From Nitrososphaeria archaeon (GTDB lineage: Archaea > Thermoproteota > Nitrososphaeria > Nitrososphaerales > JANXEG01): a DNA stretch of 64,000 nt. Shown piece by piece: positions 44,745 through 54,085 of the stretch (positions are counted from its first letter, which is position 1; every line of letters starts with the position of its first letter). The stretch spans positions 44,738 to 108,737 of the forward strand of contig JARVKA010000005.1 of the NCBI GenBank assembly GCA_029775915.1. Direction: 5' to 3'. The notes beneath the pieces were generated by a model that was given only the letters and a program-made list of their open reading frames with translations, did not search any database and was not told the DNA's origin. The translations under genes were made by a program, and so were the position numbers.

Positions 44745-45851
44745 ATGAGCATTAGCTATGATAGTATGCTTTTAAATCTTAAAGATTTGGAAGCTTACCT
44801 TTCTCAAGTATTTAAGTCAAAAGTTAAAGTTGAATACTTTGGAGATCTTAAAGGAAAAGAAGTGAAGATTAGTGATATAAAAGAGTATGGTTATGGGGTT
44901 CCATTACTCATCACATTTAATGTTGAGGGTGAAAGAAGGCAAGTGGTAATGTCATCAATGAAGATTGATAAAGGATTTGGCCATGATTATAGAAGTGATA
45001 GAGCTGCAAACCTCATTTTAGCATATGATACATGGAATAAACTTCCAAAGCATGCAAAAGTATTTGATATTGGTACATTCACAAAGAGGGGTCTTTTATC
45101 ATTGGGCGATGCAGAAGAGTTTTTTATAATTGGAGAGAAAGTTGAGGGTAAAGAGTATATTCATGATCTTGAGAGAATATATAATGATGGTAAATTAATA
45201 AATCTTGATAAAGAAAGGGCTAAAGCCTTATCCATTTATCTTACAGAGATTCACTCAGTGAAGAAGAATGATCCTGAGCTTTATATTAGAAAGATTCGAG
45301 ATACGGTAGGGCATGGTGAGTGTATCTTTGGACTTGCTGATAGTTATCCTTACAGCACAACCTTTCTTAAAGATAATGAGCTTGAAGAGATTGAAAAAAT
45401 GTGTATTGAGCATAGATGGAGATTAAAGAAAAAGGTTCATCGTTTATCTCAAGTTCATGGTGATTTTCACCCTTGGAATGTGATATTTAAAGAAGGTATT
45501 AACTTCACTCTACTCGATAGAAGTAGAGGAGAGTTTGGAGAACCCGCTGATGATGTAGCTGCAATGAGTATAAACTATATCTTCTTCTCATTACGTAAGT
45601 ATGGAGAGTTGAGAGGAGAATTTCAAGAGCTTTATGATATATTCATTAATACATATATTGAGAAGACTCAAGATTTAGAGTTATTGGAGGCCTTACCTTT
45701 ATTTTATACCTTTCGATGCTTAGTAATTGCATCACCAATTTGGTATCCAACAATCACAAATGAAGTTAGAAGAAAAATCTTTAACTTTGCTCATAATATT
45801 TTAATTGAGAAAAGATTTCAACCAAGTAAAGTTAATGATTATCTTAAGTGA
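44745..45851 (+). CDS. Aminoglycoside-phosphotransferase-fold kinase
   Basis: A 368-residue kinase-like protein of the APH/choline-kinase fold. The catalytic loop is VHGDFHPWNVIF (HGDxHxxN, the Brenner motif) and the metal-binding residue follows in LLDRSRGEFGEPADDVA, where the usual Asp is seen as LLD. N-terminal half has GEKVEGKEYIHDLERI. Substrate unknown; a metabolite kinase is more likely than a resistance gene. It overlaps the next kinase by four bases (GTGA). Confidence 0.75.
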   Translation: MSISYDSMLLNLKDLEAYLSQVFKSKVKVEYFGDLKGKEVKISDIKEYGYGVPLLITFNVEGERRQVVMSSMKIDKGFGHDYRSDRAANLILAYDTWNKLPKHAKVFDIGTFTKRGLLSLGDAEEFFIIGEKVEGKEYIHDLERIYNDGKLINLDKERAKALSIYLTEIHSVKKNDPELYIRKIRDTVGHGECIFGLADSYPYSTTFLKDNELEEIEKMCIEHRWRLKKKVHRLSQVHGDFHPWNVIFKEGINFTLLDRSRGEFGEPADDVAAMSINYIFFSLRKYGELRGEFQELYDIFINTYIEKTQDLELLEALPLFYTFRCLVIASPIWYPTITNEVRRKIFNFAHNILIEKRFQPSKVNDYLK

Positions 45852-46423
45852 GTATATTGCCTTTTTTAATTTGGCTTACAGGTTTGCCAGGCTCAGGTAA
45901 GAGTACAATAGCTCACGAGCTTTTAAAAATCTTTAAAGAAAATGGTATTTCTATACGTTATCTTAGGCTTGATGAAATTAGAAAGCTTATAACTCCTCAT
46001 CCTACTTATAATGAGCATGAAAGGGAGATTGTTTATAGAGCTTATGTAGTTATAGCAAAGTTTCTTTATGATGAGGGGCTTAATATTATTATGGATGCTA
46101 CAGCCCATAGGAGAAGATGGAGAGAGTTTTGTAGAAGTCTTATTCCAAAATTTATCGAAGTGTATATTAAATGCCCTATTGAGATTTGCATTCAAAGGGA
46201 GAGTGAAAGAGAGCAAGATATTGTAAGAAAGAGAATATACTTAGATGCTTTAGAAAGATTAAAGAGTGGTGAGCGAAAATTAGGATTGGGTGAGGTTCCA
46301 GGTATAGATGTTCCATATGAAGAACCTTTAAATCCAGAGATTATAATTGAGAGTGATAAAATTCAACCGAGTGAAGCTGCTTCTCTCATATTTAATAAGT
46401 TAATCAAATTAATCGAATTGTAA
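45848..46423 (+). CDS. APS-kinase-like P-loop kinase
   Basis: A 191-residue P-loop kinase with Walker A LTGLPGSGKST, YLRLDEIRKLITPHPTYNEHERE, and LNIIMDATAHRRRWRE, the layout of adenylylsulfate kinase (CysC) and related gluconate/nucleoside-type kinases. Sulfate-assimilation genes are absent, and the APH-fold partner is coupled by a four-base overlap, so a different phosphorylation step is likely. GTG start. Confidence 0.72.
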   Translation: MSILPFLIWLTGLPGSGKSTIAHELLKIFKENGISIRYLRLDEIRKLITPHPTYNEHEREIVYRAYVVIAKFLYDEGLNIIMDATAHRRRWREFCRSLIPKFIEVYIKCPIEICIQRESEREQDIVRKRIYLDALERLKSGERKLGLGEVPGIDVPYEEPLNPEIIIESDKIQPSEAASLIFNKLIKLIEL

Positions 46424-46476
46424 TATTTCAGTTAAGATTAAAAATAGCGAGTTAAGATTAAAATATAGTGGTTATA

Positions 46477-47274
46477 ATGAGTGAGCCAAGAGCTGAAATA
46501 GGGATTATAGGAGGTACTGGTGTTTATGAATTGTTAGAACTTTTAGAGAATGTGATGGAGTATAAAGTATACACACCTTATGGAGAAACATCAGATTTTG
46601 TAACTATTGGTAATTTTAAAGGGCGTAAAATCGCGTTTATCCCTCGCCATGGTAAAAAGCATCGCATACCACCACATAAAATAAATTATCGCGCGAATAT
46701 TTGGGCTTTAAAATCATTAGGTGTTACAAGAATTCTCGCACCATCAGCAGTAGGAAGCTTAAGGGAGGATATCGCTCCAGGCCATATCGTTATACCTGAT
46801 CAATTCATTGATCGCACCACGTCACGCATATCAACATTTTATGAAGGGAGTCAAGTATGCCATATATCAACTGCAGATCCATTCTGCCCTGAGCTCCGTA
46901 ATGTTGTAATCCAAGTTTGTAAAGAGTTGAATTATCCGATACATGAGAGAGGTACATACGTATGTATTGAAGGGCCACGATTCTCCACTCGTGCTGAATC
47001 AAAACTTTATCGATCATGGGGGGCTGATATAATAGGTATGACATTAATCCCTGAATGCCCACTAGCTTTAGAGGCTGAGATTTGCTATGTGAATATCGCT
47101 ACTGTAACCGATTATGACGTATGGGCTGAGAAGCCGGTAACTCGTAAAGAAGTATTTGAAACTTTAGAGAAGAATGTTGAGAAGACCATGAGGATTTTAG
47201 CCAATGTGATACCTAAAATACCAGAGGTTAGGAATTGTCCTTGTAAAGATGCTTTAAAGGATGCAGTTGGTTAA
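46477..47274 (+). CDS. mtnP: 5'-methylthioadenosine phosphorylase
   Basis: About 265 residues, MTAP/PNP family. The opening [41 protein letters not shown] (short blocks [10 protein letters not shown] and [10 protein letters not shown]), [10 protein letters not shown] and [20 protein letters not shown], then [18 protein letters not shown], follow MTAP. It splits methylthioadenosine to adenine and methylthioribose phosphate. The open-frame GTG 46468 lies upstream; ATG 46477 is preferred. Confidence 0.9.
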   Translation: MSEPRAEIGIIGGTGVYELLELLENVMEYKVYTPYGETSDFVTIGNFKGRKIAFIPRHGKKHRIPPHKINYRANIWALKSLGVTRILAPSAVGSLREDIAPGHIVIPDQFIDRTTSRISTFYEGSQVCHISTADPFCPELRNVVIQVCKELNYPIHERGTYVCIEGPRFSTRAESKLYRSWGADIIGMTLIPECPLALEAEICYVNIATVTDYDVWAEKPVTRKEVFETLEKNVEKTMRILANVIPKIPEVRNCPCKDALKDAVG

Positions 47275-47307
47275 AAGTTATATTGAGCGAATATTTGAGT
47301 TAATAGG

Positions 47308-48558
47308 GTGCATTATTTGCAAAGTCGTATAGCAAATCCATCACTTTATCCTCAAGGTGAGAAGTCTTATAGATGGGCATATAACAATATGCCAACATTA
47401 GTAAGGGTTATTGAAAAATTATCGGATAAAAAGCCTTTAAAAGGTAAGTGTATAGCCGCTTGCCTTCATGTAACCAAAGAAACTTCAGTTCTTATAATGG
47501 GTTTAAAGAAGCTTGGTAGCGAGGTGTATTTAGCAGCAGCAAATCCATTATCAACACAAGATGATATAGCTGCTTATTTAGCATCACAAGGTGTGAATGT
47601 ATTTGCATGGAGGGGTGAGAGTATAAATGAGTATTTCGATTGTATTCGCACAATTTTAAGAGCTAAGCCAGAAGTGGTTATGGATGATGGTTCAGATGCT
47701 CATGTCACATTACATGAAGAGTTTTCCAATTTGAATGTAATTGGTGGTACTGAAGAAACTACCACAGGTGTGATTAGATTAAAAGCTTTGGAAAAAGCAC
47801 AAAGATTAAGATATCCAGTTATTGCAGTAAATAATGCTTATACAAAGTTTTTATTTGATAATAGATATGGCACTGGGCAAAGTACTTTTGATGGCATATT
47901 AAGAGCTACAAGCCTTTTAATCGCTGGTAAAAAGGTTGTGGTATGTGGTTATGGATGGGTTGGTAAAGGTATAGCGATGAGAGCTAGAGGCTTAGGCGCT
48001 ATCGTGATTGTGTGTGAAGTCGATCCATTAAAAGCTTTAGAAGCGAGAATGGATGGATTTGAAGTTAAGCCTTTAATGGAAGCTGCAGAAGAAGGTGATA
48101 TATTCATAACGGCTACTGGTCAAACGAAAGTAATTAGAATGGAGCACATTGAAAGAATGAAGAATGGAGTAATATTAGCAAATGCGGGGCATTTTGATGT
48201 AGAGATTGATGTGGCCAATTTAAAAAAGTTTGCTGAGAATAAGGGCGAGGTAAGAAAGTATGTAGAAGAATATGTATTGAAGAATGGTAAAAGGGTTTAT
48301 TTAATTGGACAAGGTAGAATTGCAAATCTTGTAGCAGCGGAGGGCCATCCACCAGAAGTTATGTCACTCTCATTCTCAAATCAATTAATGTCAGTCGTTT
48401 ATCTTGTAGAGAATGAAGGAAAGTTGGAGAATCGTGTTTACAATGTGCCAATCGATATAGATCGTGAAGTTGCTCAAATTACTTTAGAAGCAATGGGTAT
48501 CAATATAGATCGATTAACTGAAGAGCAGATTGAATACGCTCAATCTTGGGTTGTTTAA
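47308..48558 (+). CDS. ahcY: S-adenosylhomocysteine hydrolase
   Basis: A 416-residue AdoHcyase. Marks are CLHVTKETSVLI, AAANPLSTQDDIAAYLA, DDGSDAHVTLHEE, GGTEETTTGVIRL, and NAD fold GKKVVVCGYGWVGKGIAMRARG (short block VCGYGWVGKG). NAGHFDVEI and AAEGHPPEVM are also present. It clears S-adenosylhomocysteine. Start is GTG 47308; TTG 47317 is possible. It follows the MTA phosphorylase by 33 bases, so both by-products of SAM are handled side by side. Confidence 0.93.
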   Translation: MHYLQSRIANPSLYPQGEKSYRWAYNNMPTLVRVIEKLSDKKPLKGKCIAACLHVTKETSVLIMGLKKLGSEVYLAAANPLSTQDDIAAYLASQGVNVFAWRGESINEYFDCIRTILRAKPEVVMDDGSDAHVTLHEEFSNLNVIGGTEETTTGVIRLKALEKAQRLRYPVIAVNNAYTKFLFDNRYGTGQSTFDGILRATSLLIAGKKVVVCGYGWVGKGIAMRARGLGAIVIVCEVDPLKALEARMDGFEVKPLMEAAEEGDIFITATGQTKVIRMEHIERMKNGVILANAGHFDVEIDVANLKKFAENKGEVRKYVEEYVLKNGKRVYLIGQGRIANLVAAEGHPPEVMSLSFSNQLMSVVYLVENEGKLENRVYNVPIDIDREVAQITLEAMGINIDRLTEEQIEYAQSWVV

Positions 48559-48632
48559 GAATTGCAGTTGTGTAATATATATGGTATAGTATATTAATCG
48601 GTAAATACTGCGAAAGATTTAGGTAAACTTAA

Positions 48633-50312
48633 TTGGCAAAGTGGATTATTACATCAGCATGGCCATATTCATCAGATGTTCCTCACTTAGGGAACTTAAT
48701 CGGTTCAGTATTATCTGCAGATGTTATGGCGAGATACTTGAGAATGAATGGTCATTCAGTAATAATGGTATCTGGCTCTGATGAACATGGCACACCTGTG
48801 GAGATAGAGGCTTTAAAGAGAAATATTCCAGTTAGAGAGTTTGCAGATAGAAATCATAAAATAATTAGTGAGCTTTTTAAGAAATGGAATATCTCATTCG
48901 ATAATTACACTAGAACTGAGAGCCCCGTTCATATAAAATTTGTTCAAGAGCATTATAAAAGAATTTATGAGAATGGATATATCTTTACAAAGGATGAATA
49001 TATTCATTATTGCCCGAATGATAAAAAGTTCTTACCTGATAGATTTGTAGAGGGCATATGCCCATATTGTAATGCAATTGGGGCTAGAGGTGATCAATGT
49101 GAGAATTGTGGTAAACCTTTACAAGCAGATCAACTTATAAATCCATATTGTACAATATGCCATGGCCCAACAGAGATAAGAAAGACTAAGCAATGGTTTT
49201 TCGATTTGCCTAAATTAAGTGATGAGATAAAGCATTACATATTAAATAATAAAAATCTATCTGAAAATGTGGTAAAATTTAGCTTAAGTTGGATTGAAGA
49301 AGGTTTACAACCGAGATCGATTACGCGTGATACATCATGGGGAATTCCAGCCCCATTTGAAGGTGCTGAAGGTAAAACCATTTACGTATGGATGGAAGCT
49401 GTATTGGGATACATATCAGCCGTTATTGAATATTTTAAGAATCGAGGTGAGGAAGAGAAATGGAAAGATTATTGGCTTGATCACAATACAAAGACTGCAT
49501 TCTTTATAGGAAAGGATAATATTCCATTTCATTCAGTTATCTTTACTGGACTTTTATTAGCATCTAAGCAAAATTACACATTACCTACGGTAATTAGCGC
49601 AACAGAGTTTTTACAATTTGAGGGTAAGAAGTTTTCAAAAAGTAAAAGGATTGGAATATGGATTGATGAAGCATTAGAAATTTTACCTGCTGATTATTGG
49701 CGTTACACATTATTATCAATTAGACCTGAGGGTGGTGATGTAAATTTTACATATGATCTTTTAGAAGAGAAGGTAAATAGTGAGCTTAATGATAAGATTG
49801 GGAATTTTGTACAAAGAACGTTATCAGCGATACAACGCTTTATGAATGGTGAGATTCCTTATAAACCTGAACTTAATGATGAGAATAAAAGAGAGCTTGA
49901 GATTATTCATGAGATACATAATAAAATCACTCAATGTTATGAGGCTTTTGAGATTCAAAAAGCAGTAAAACTAACACTTTCACAAGCTGAAGAAGGTAAT
50001 AGATACTTAAATGCTACAGAGCCATGGAAACTCTTTCAAATTAATAAAAAAGCTGGTGAAGCTGTTCTTTATATTGCTGCAAGGATTGTGAAAGCTTTAG
50101 CTATTGAATTATATCCAATTATACCAAATACCAGTTGTGAAATATTGCGCTTTTTAAATATAAAGGATTGCAATCCAAAATGGTTAGATGCGATATCAGA
50201 CTTTTCATTCCCACTAAAGATTGGAAGTTTTAAACCTTTATTTACAAAAATAAAAAAAGAGGAAATTATTAATAGGTTGAATAGGATTAGGAGTAGGGGG
50301 GATGGTAAATAA
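48633..50312 (+). CDS. metG: Methionyl-tRNA synthetase catalytic subunit
   Basis: A 559-residue class I synthetase. HIGH is seen as PHLGNLIGS, the KMSKS motif is KFSKSKRIG, and zinc knuckles CPNDKKFLPDRF, CPYC, CENC and CTIC lie between. It starts with TTG. The tRNA-binding C-terminal domain is not in this frame; it lies immediately downstream in another frame (see next entry). Confidence 0.93.
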   Translation: MAKWIITSAWPYSSDVPHLGNLIGSVLSADVMARYLRMNGHSVIMVSGSDEHGTPVEIEALKRNIPVREFADRNHKIISELFKKWNISFDNYTRTESPVHIKFVQEHYKRIYENGYIFTKDEYIHYCPNDKKFLPDRFVEGICPYCNAIGARGDQCENCGKPLQADQLINPYCTICHGPTEIRKTKQWFFDLPKLSDEIKHYILNNKNLSENVVKFSLSWIEEGLQPRSITRDTSWGIPAPFEGAEGKTIYVWMEAVLGYISAVIEYFKNRGEEEKWKDYWLDHNTKTAFFIGKDNIPFHSVIFTGLLLASKQNYTLPTVISATEFLQFEGKKFSKSKRIGIWIDEALEILPADYWRYTLLSIRPEGGDVNFTYDLLEEKVNSELNDKIGNFVQRTLSAIQRFMNGEIPYKPELNDENKRELEIIHEIHNKITQCYEAFEIQKAVKLTLSQAEEGNRYLNATEPWKLFQINKKAGEAVLYIAARIVKALAIELYPIIPNTSCEILRFLNIKDCNPKWLDAISDFSFPLKIGSFKPLFTKIKKEEIINRLNRIRSRGDGK

Positions 50313-50347
50313 CATCAATATCTTTTGAAGAATTCTCAAAAATAGAT

Positions 50348-50635
50348 TTGAGAATTGGTAAGATTGTGGAAGCGGAAATGGTACCTGGTGCAAAAAGGCT
50401 CATAAGATTAAAAATCGATTTAGGTGGAGAGATTAAACAATCGATAGCAGGGCTTGGTGAGCATTATAAACCAGAGGATTTAAAATCCAAACTTGTGGTA
50501 GTTGTTACGAATTTAAAACCGAGAAAGATTTTTGGATTAGATTCTGAAGTAATGTTATTAGCTGCAATTGATGGTCAAACTGTTTCTTTAATTGAGCCTG
50601 ATAAACAAATATCCGTAGGCAGTAAAGTAACTTAA
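50348..50635 (+). CDS. MetRS C-terminal tRNA-binding (EMAP-like) domain
   Basis: Homologous to the MetG beta/tRNA-binding OB-fold: LRIGKIVEAEMVPGAKRL and the GLGEHYKPEDLKSKLVVVVTNL (short blocks GLGEHYKPEDL and VVVVTNLKPRK). TTG 50348 is the only usual start codon. Yet the frame is open back to 50309 and reads ITSISFEEFSKID before LRIGKIV, which is the conserved N-terminal part of this domain. It may start at an unusual ATA (50309, five bases after GGGGGGAT) or be joined to metG by a -1 slip at the AAA before the stop. See finding. Confidence 0.85.
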   Translation: MRIGKIVEAEMVPGAKRLIRLKIDLGGEIKQSIAGLGEHYKPEDLKSKLVVVVTNLKPRKIFGLDSEVMLLAAIDGQTVSLIEPDKQISVGSKVT

Positions 50636-50771
50636 AAGATCTTATTTAGTCACTGTCCCAATAGGAAAAATTATTTTTCTTGTAAAAATCTGACACTATT
50701 TAATAAAGCAGTTTTAATGATTTAAGTGATACCTTTAAGTTTAGTAAGAATTATAATGTTAGGGAAGATTT

Positions 50772-52367
50772 TTGTTTGAAGTTCGAGCCACAGATTTAGC
50801 TGGAAGAATAGGCAAGTTAAAGATGAGAAGAGGTTTTATTAATACCCCTGCAATACTACCAGTAGTGCATCCTTTAAAGCAAATCATTCATCCTTCTGAA
50901 TTGAAAAAGATTGGGTTTGAAGCGATTATGACCAATGCTTATATAACTATGAAGCATTATGGTGAAGAGGCTAAGAAGAGAGGGATACACTCCATTTTAA
51001 ATTTTGATGGAATTATTGCTACAGATTCTGGAGGTTATCAAGTTTTAGAATATGGTGAATTAGATACCACACCGATTGAGATTGCAAAATTTCAAGAAGC
51101 AATAGGTTCTGATATTGCAATAGTTCTTGATAAGCCTACTGGTTTGAATGTATCAAGAAAATACGCTGAAGAGACTGTTAAAGCCACAATATTAGCATCA
51201 AAGCAAACACTCAATATTAAAGAGAGAAAAGCTTTATGGGTCGGTCCAATACAAGGTGGTAAATATTTATCATTATTGAAAAGCTCAGCTAAGCAAATGG
51301 CTCGTTTAAAATTTGATTTATACGCTCTCGGAAGCCCAACATTAGTTATGGAGAATTACGATTTTAAATTACTCGTAAAAATGATTACCGTTGTAAAGCA
51401 AAATTTACCTTTAAATAAACCACTCCATCTTTTCGGTGCTGGCCATCCATTAACTATACCCTTAGCAGTTGCATTAGGTTGTGATTTATTCGATTCAGCA
51501 TCTTATATTTTATACGCTAGAGATGATCGCTACATAACGAGTAAAGGTACGGTAAGGCTTGAAGATTTATATTATTTAGAATGCTCATGTCCGATATGCT
51601 CAACCCATACACTTAATGAATTGAAATCTTTAGATAAAATTGAGAGAGAGAAAAAGATAGCTTTACACAATCTTTACGTATTAAAGAATGAAATTAATGC
51701 TACGAAGCAAGCTATTGAAGAGGGTAGATTATGGGAGTATTTGAGTATGAAAGCTCGATCTCATCCAAAATTATGGGAAGCTTTTATTCTTCTCAATAAG
51801 TATTATCGCTATTTAGAAGATGGAACTCCCTTATTTAAACCAAGAGCGTTATTCTTCTTCAATTACATTGATCAAATGAGGCCAGAAGTTATTAGGTATA
51901 ATGAGCGTTTAATATTGGATGTTGAAATCCCTTTAGAAAGGGAGATTTTAATCCTCATACCCGAAGTAGATTACAATACTTTAATGCGTATAACCACTTT
52001 ACATAAAAGGTTAGATGAATATCTTGGGATTAATTCAAAAAAGATACAAATTTGCTTTTTATCATATCCATATGGTGTTATACCTGAAGAACTTGCTGAT
52101 TTATACCCACTTACTCAATATGAGAGTAGTTTACATATTGATACTCAAATTGAAGTTTTAAAATTGACTTTAAAAAGATTGAATAAATTCTTAATGAAAA
52201 AAGCTTTTCAAAAGATAATATTGGTAAATAATAATAAGTTTTATAGCCCTTTGATAAAAATGCTCCAAAGAAAGATTAAAAATTGTGTGATAATAGATGC
52301 GATGAATGAATCTATTAGCAAGATAATCGATAAAATTGCAAATCAAATTATTGGTTTAAAATCTTAA
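50772..52367 (+). CDS. tgtA: Archaeosine tRNA-guanine transglycosylase
   Basis: A 531-residue TgtA. Catalytic Asp region is FDGIIATDSGGYQVLEYG, the nucleophile region is AIVLDKPTGLNVS, and the zinc site is CSCPICSTH. It replaces guanine-15 with preQ0 in archaeal tRNA. After the zinc region a C1-like domain continues to the end; a C-terminal PUA domain is not evident, so it may reside in another protein. Start is TTG. Confidence 0.9.
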   Translation: MFEVRATDLAGRIGKLKMRRGFINTPAILPVVHPLKQIIHPSELKKIGFEAIMTNAYITMKHYGEEAKKRGIHSILNFDGIIATDSGGYQVLEYGELDTTPIEIAKFQEAIGSDIAIVLDKPTGLNVSRKYAEETVKATILASKQTLNIKERKALWVGPIQGGKYLSLLKSSAKQMARLKFDLYALGSPTLVMENYDFKLLVKMITVVKQNLPLNKPLHLFGAGHPLTIPLAVALGCDLFDSASYILYARDDRYITSKGTVRLEDLYYLECSCPICSTHTLNELKSLDKIEREKKIALHNLYVLKNEINATKQAIEEGRLWEYLSMKARSHPKLWEAFILLNKYYRYLEDGTPLFKPRALFFFNYIDQMRPEVIRYNERLILDVEIPLEREILILIPEVDYNTLMRITTLHKRLDEYLGINSKKIQICFLSYPYGVIPEELADLYPLTQYESSLHIDTQIEVLKLTLKRLNKFLMKKAFQKIILVNNNKFYSPLIKMLQRKIKNCVIIDAMNESISKIIDKIANQIIGLKS

Positions 52368-52404
52368 ATCAATACCATTTTGTGAATATAAAAATTATTG
52401 ATTA

Positions 52405-53811
52405 TTAAATATTCTCAGCTAACTTAAACTCATCATGTAAAGCGCGAATTGCTTCATCACCATCAACATCTTTCACAACGAATGATATACTTAATTCAGA
52501 TGAACCTTGTGCGATCATTTTTACATTAATCCCTTTACTAGCTACAGCTTTGAATACTCTAGCTGCAACACCTGGTGTTCCTCTCATACCAGATCCTATA
52601 ACCGCAATTGCACATATATTATCTTCCCAAGTAACTTCCTTCACCAATCCTGAACCTAATAAATTCACTTCCAAGCTATTTACTGCTCGATTTAACATAT
52701 CCTTTCGAATAACGATAGATATACTAGATTCAGAAACGCTTTGAGATATCATCATTATATTCACACCATTTCGAGCTAAAATTTCAAAAATTCTTGCTGC
52801 AGTACCAAATCCACCTACCATACTCGGACCAGTAATGTTTATCAAAGCTACATTTCGAACCAAATTTATCGCTTTCACAACTCTACTTGAATCAATCTTC
52901 ACATCTTTTGTGATTAAAGTTCCAAAATTATTTAAGTTAAAAGTATTGCGGACTCTAACTGGTATACTAGCCTCCATCACAGGCTCTAAAGCTCTTGGGT
53001 GCATACCTTTAGCTCCAAATATCGCCATCTCTATAGCCTCAAGATAAGATATCACATCTAAAGTTCTAGCCGATTTTACTATACGAGGATCTGCAGTCAT
53101 TAAACCGTCCACATCAGTCCATAACCAAACTTCATCAGCATTTAAAGCAGCACCTAAGATTGTAGCTGTGTAATCTGAGCCGCCACGACCTAAAGTTGTG
53201 ATTACACCATCTTGATCAGCACCTATAAACCCAGTTACAACTGGTATAGAACCTTTAATTAAAATTGGCTCAAGTCTCTCTCTCACTAAGTGCTTTGTAG
53301 CATCCATTAATGGTTTTGCTTCACCATAATTCGAGTCTGTAACAATACCCACATCTTTACCAGTGAAGTATTCTGCATCTATACCTATATCTCTTAACGA
53401 ACCCCAAACTAAAAGTGTTGATAATCGCTCACCAAAGGATAAAACGTAATCTTTAGAGCGAGGCGTGAGTTCACGCAATTGAATAATACCCATTAAGACT
53501 CGATTAAGTTCTTGAAGTATTACTTCAACCTTCTCTTTTATACTCTTTTTTAAATCGATTTTATTGATGCATGTATCCAAAGCTTTTAAATGACGATCTT
53601 CTATCTTTTTAAATATCTCATTAACACTCTTCTCCTTTCCCCTTTTAGCTTTCTCAGCCATATCGATAAGAAGATCTGTAGTATCGCCCATCGCTGATAT
53701 AACTGCGATTATTTGATGCTCTTTACTGTAATTAGAAATTATGTTAGCAACGTGTTTAATGCGCTCACCACCATCTACCGATGTACCGCCGAATTTAAAT
53801 ACTAACCTCAT
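52405..53811 (-). CDS. lysC: Aspartate kinase
   Basis: A 468-residue aspartokinase. The opening KFGGTSVDGGERIKHVANI, the GRGGSDYTATILGAALNA ATP/Asp region, and two C-terminal ACT domains (from about residue 320; NITGPSMVGGFGTAARIF and IGSGMRGTPGVAARVF) are clear. It starts the aspartate family pathway and is probably feedback-controlled by lysine or threonine. Stands alone. Confidence 0.93.
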   Translation of the reverse strand: MRLVFKFGGTSVDGGERIKHVANIISNYSKEHQIIAVISAMGDTTDLLIDMAEKAKRGKEKSVNEIFKKIEDRHLKALDTCINKIDLKKSIKEKVEVILQELNRVLMGIIQLRELTPRSKDYVLSFGERLSTLLVWGSLRDIGIDAEYFTGKDVGIVTDSNYGEAKPLMDATKHLVRERLEPILIKGSIPVVTGFIGADQDGVITTLGRGGSDYTATILGAALNADEVWLWTDVDGLMTADPRIVKSARTLDVISYLEAIEMAIFGAKGMHPRALEPVMEASIPVRVRNTFNLNNFGTLITKDVKIDSSRVVKAINLVRNVALINITGPSMVGGFGTAARIFEILARNGVNIMMISQSVSESSISIVIRKDMLNRAVNSLEVNLLGSGLVKEVTWEDNICAIAVIGSGMRGTPGVAARVFKAVASKGINVKMIAQGSSELSISFVVKDVDGDEAIRALHDEFKLAENI

Positions 53812-54085
53812 ATCATTAATGGCTTAAGATATAAAGTGGAAATATACTTTATGGATACTTTGATAAGCAATTCCTTTGAGTGAGTTCAAACAATTAATTT
53901 AATAACCTTAAATGGTAAGGATTTTAATCTTTAAATAAAATTCGTTTTTCATGATCATAAATTAATACAGAGTTATTGGGTATGTAGTTTAATTTATTGT
54001 TAAAGCTTTGGTATCAAAGAAGATATTATGGAATCTTTGATTTTATTCCAAAAGATTTATTAAAAAATTTATCATCTCCATATGA
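53812..54085. other. Divergent region with inverted repeats before the MFS gene
   Basis: An 8-bp inverted repeat ATCAAAGA (54013-54020) / TCTTTGAT (54034-54041), overlapping a shorter CTTTG-GTAT-CAAAG dyad (54006-54019). A TATA-like TTTATTAAA lies at about 54055-54062. Operator candidate; no gene seen. Confidence 0.3.

Noticed and set aside
44745..45851. Aminoglycoside resistance gene
   Set aside because: Only the general kinase fold matches; the coupled second kinase and the archaeal chromosomal setting point to metabolism.
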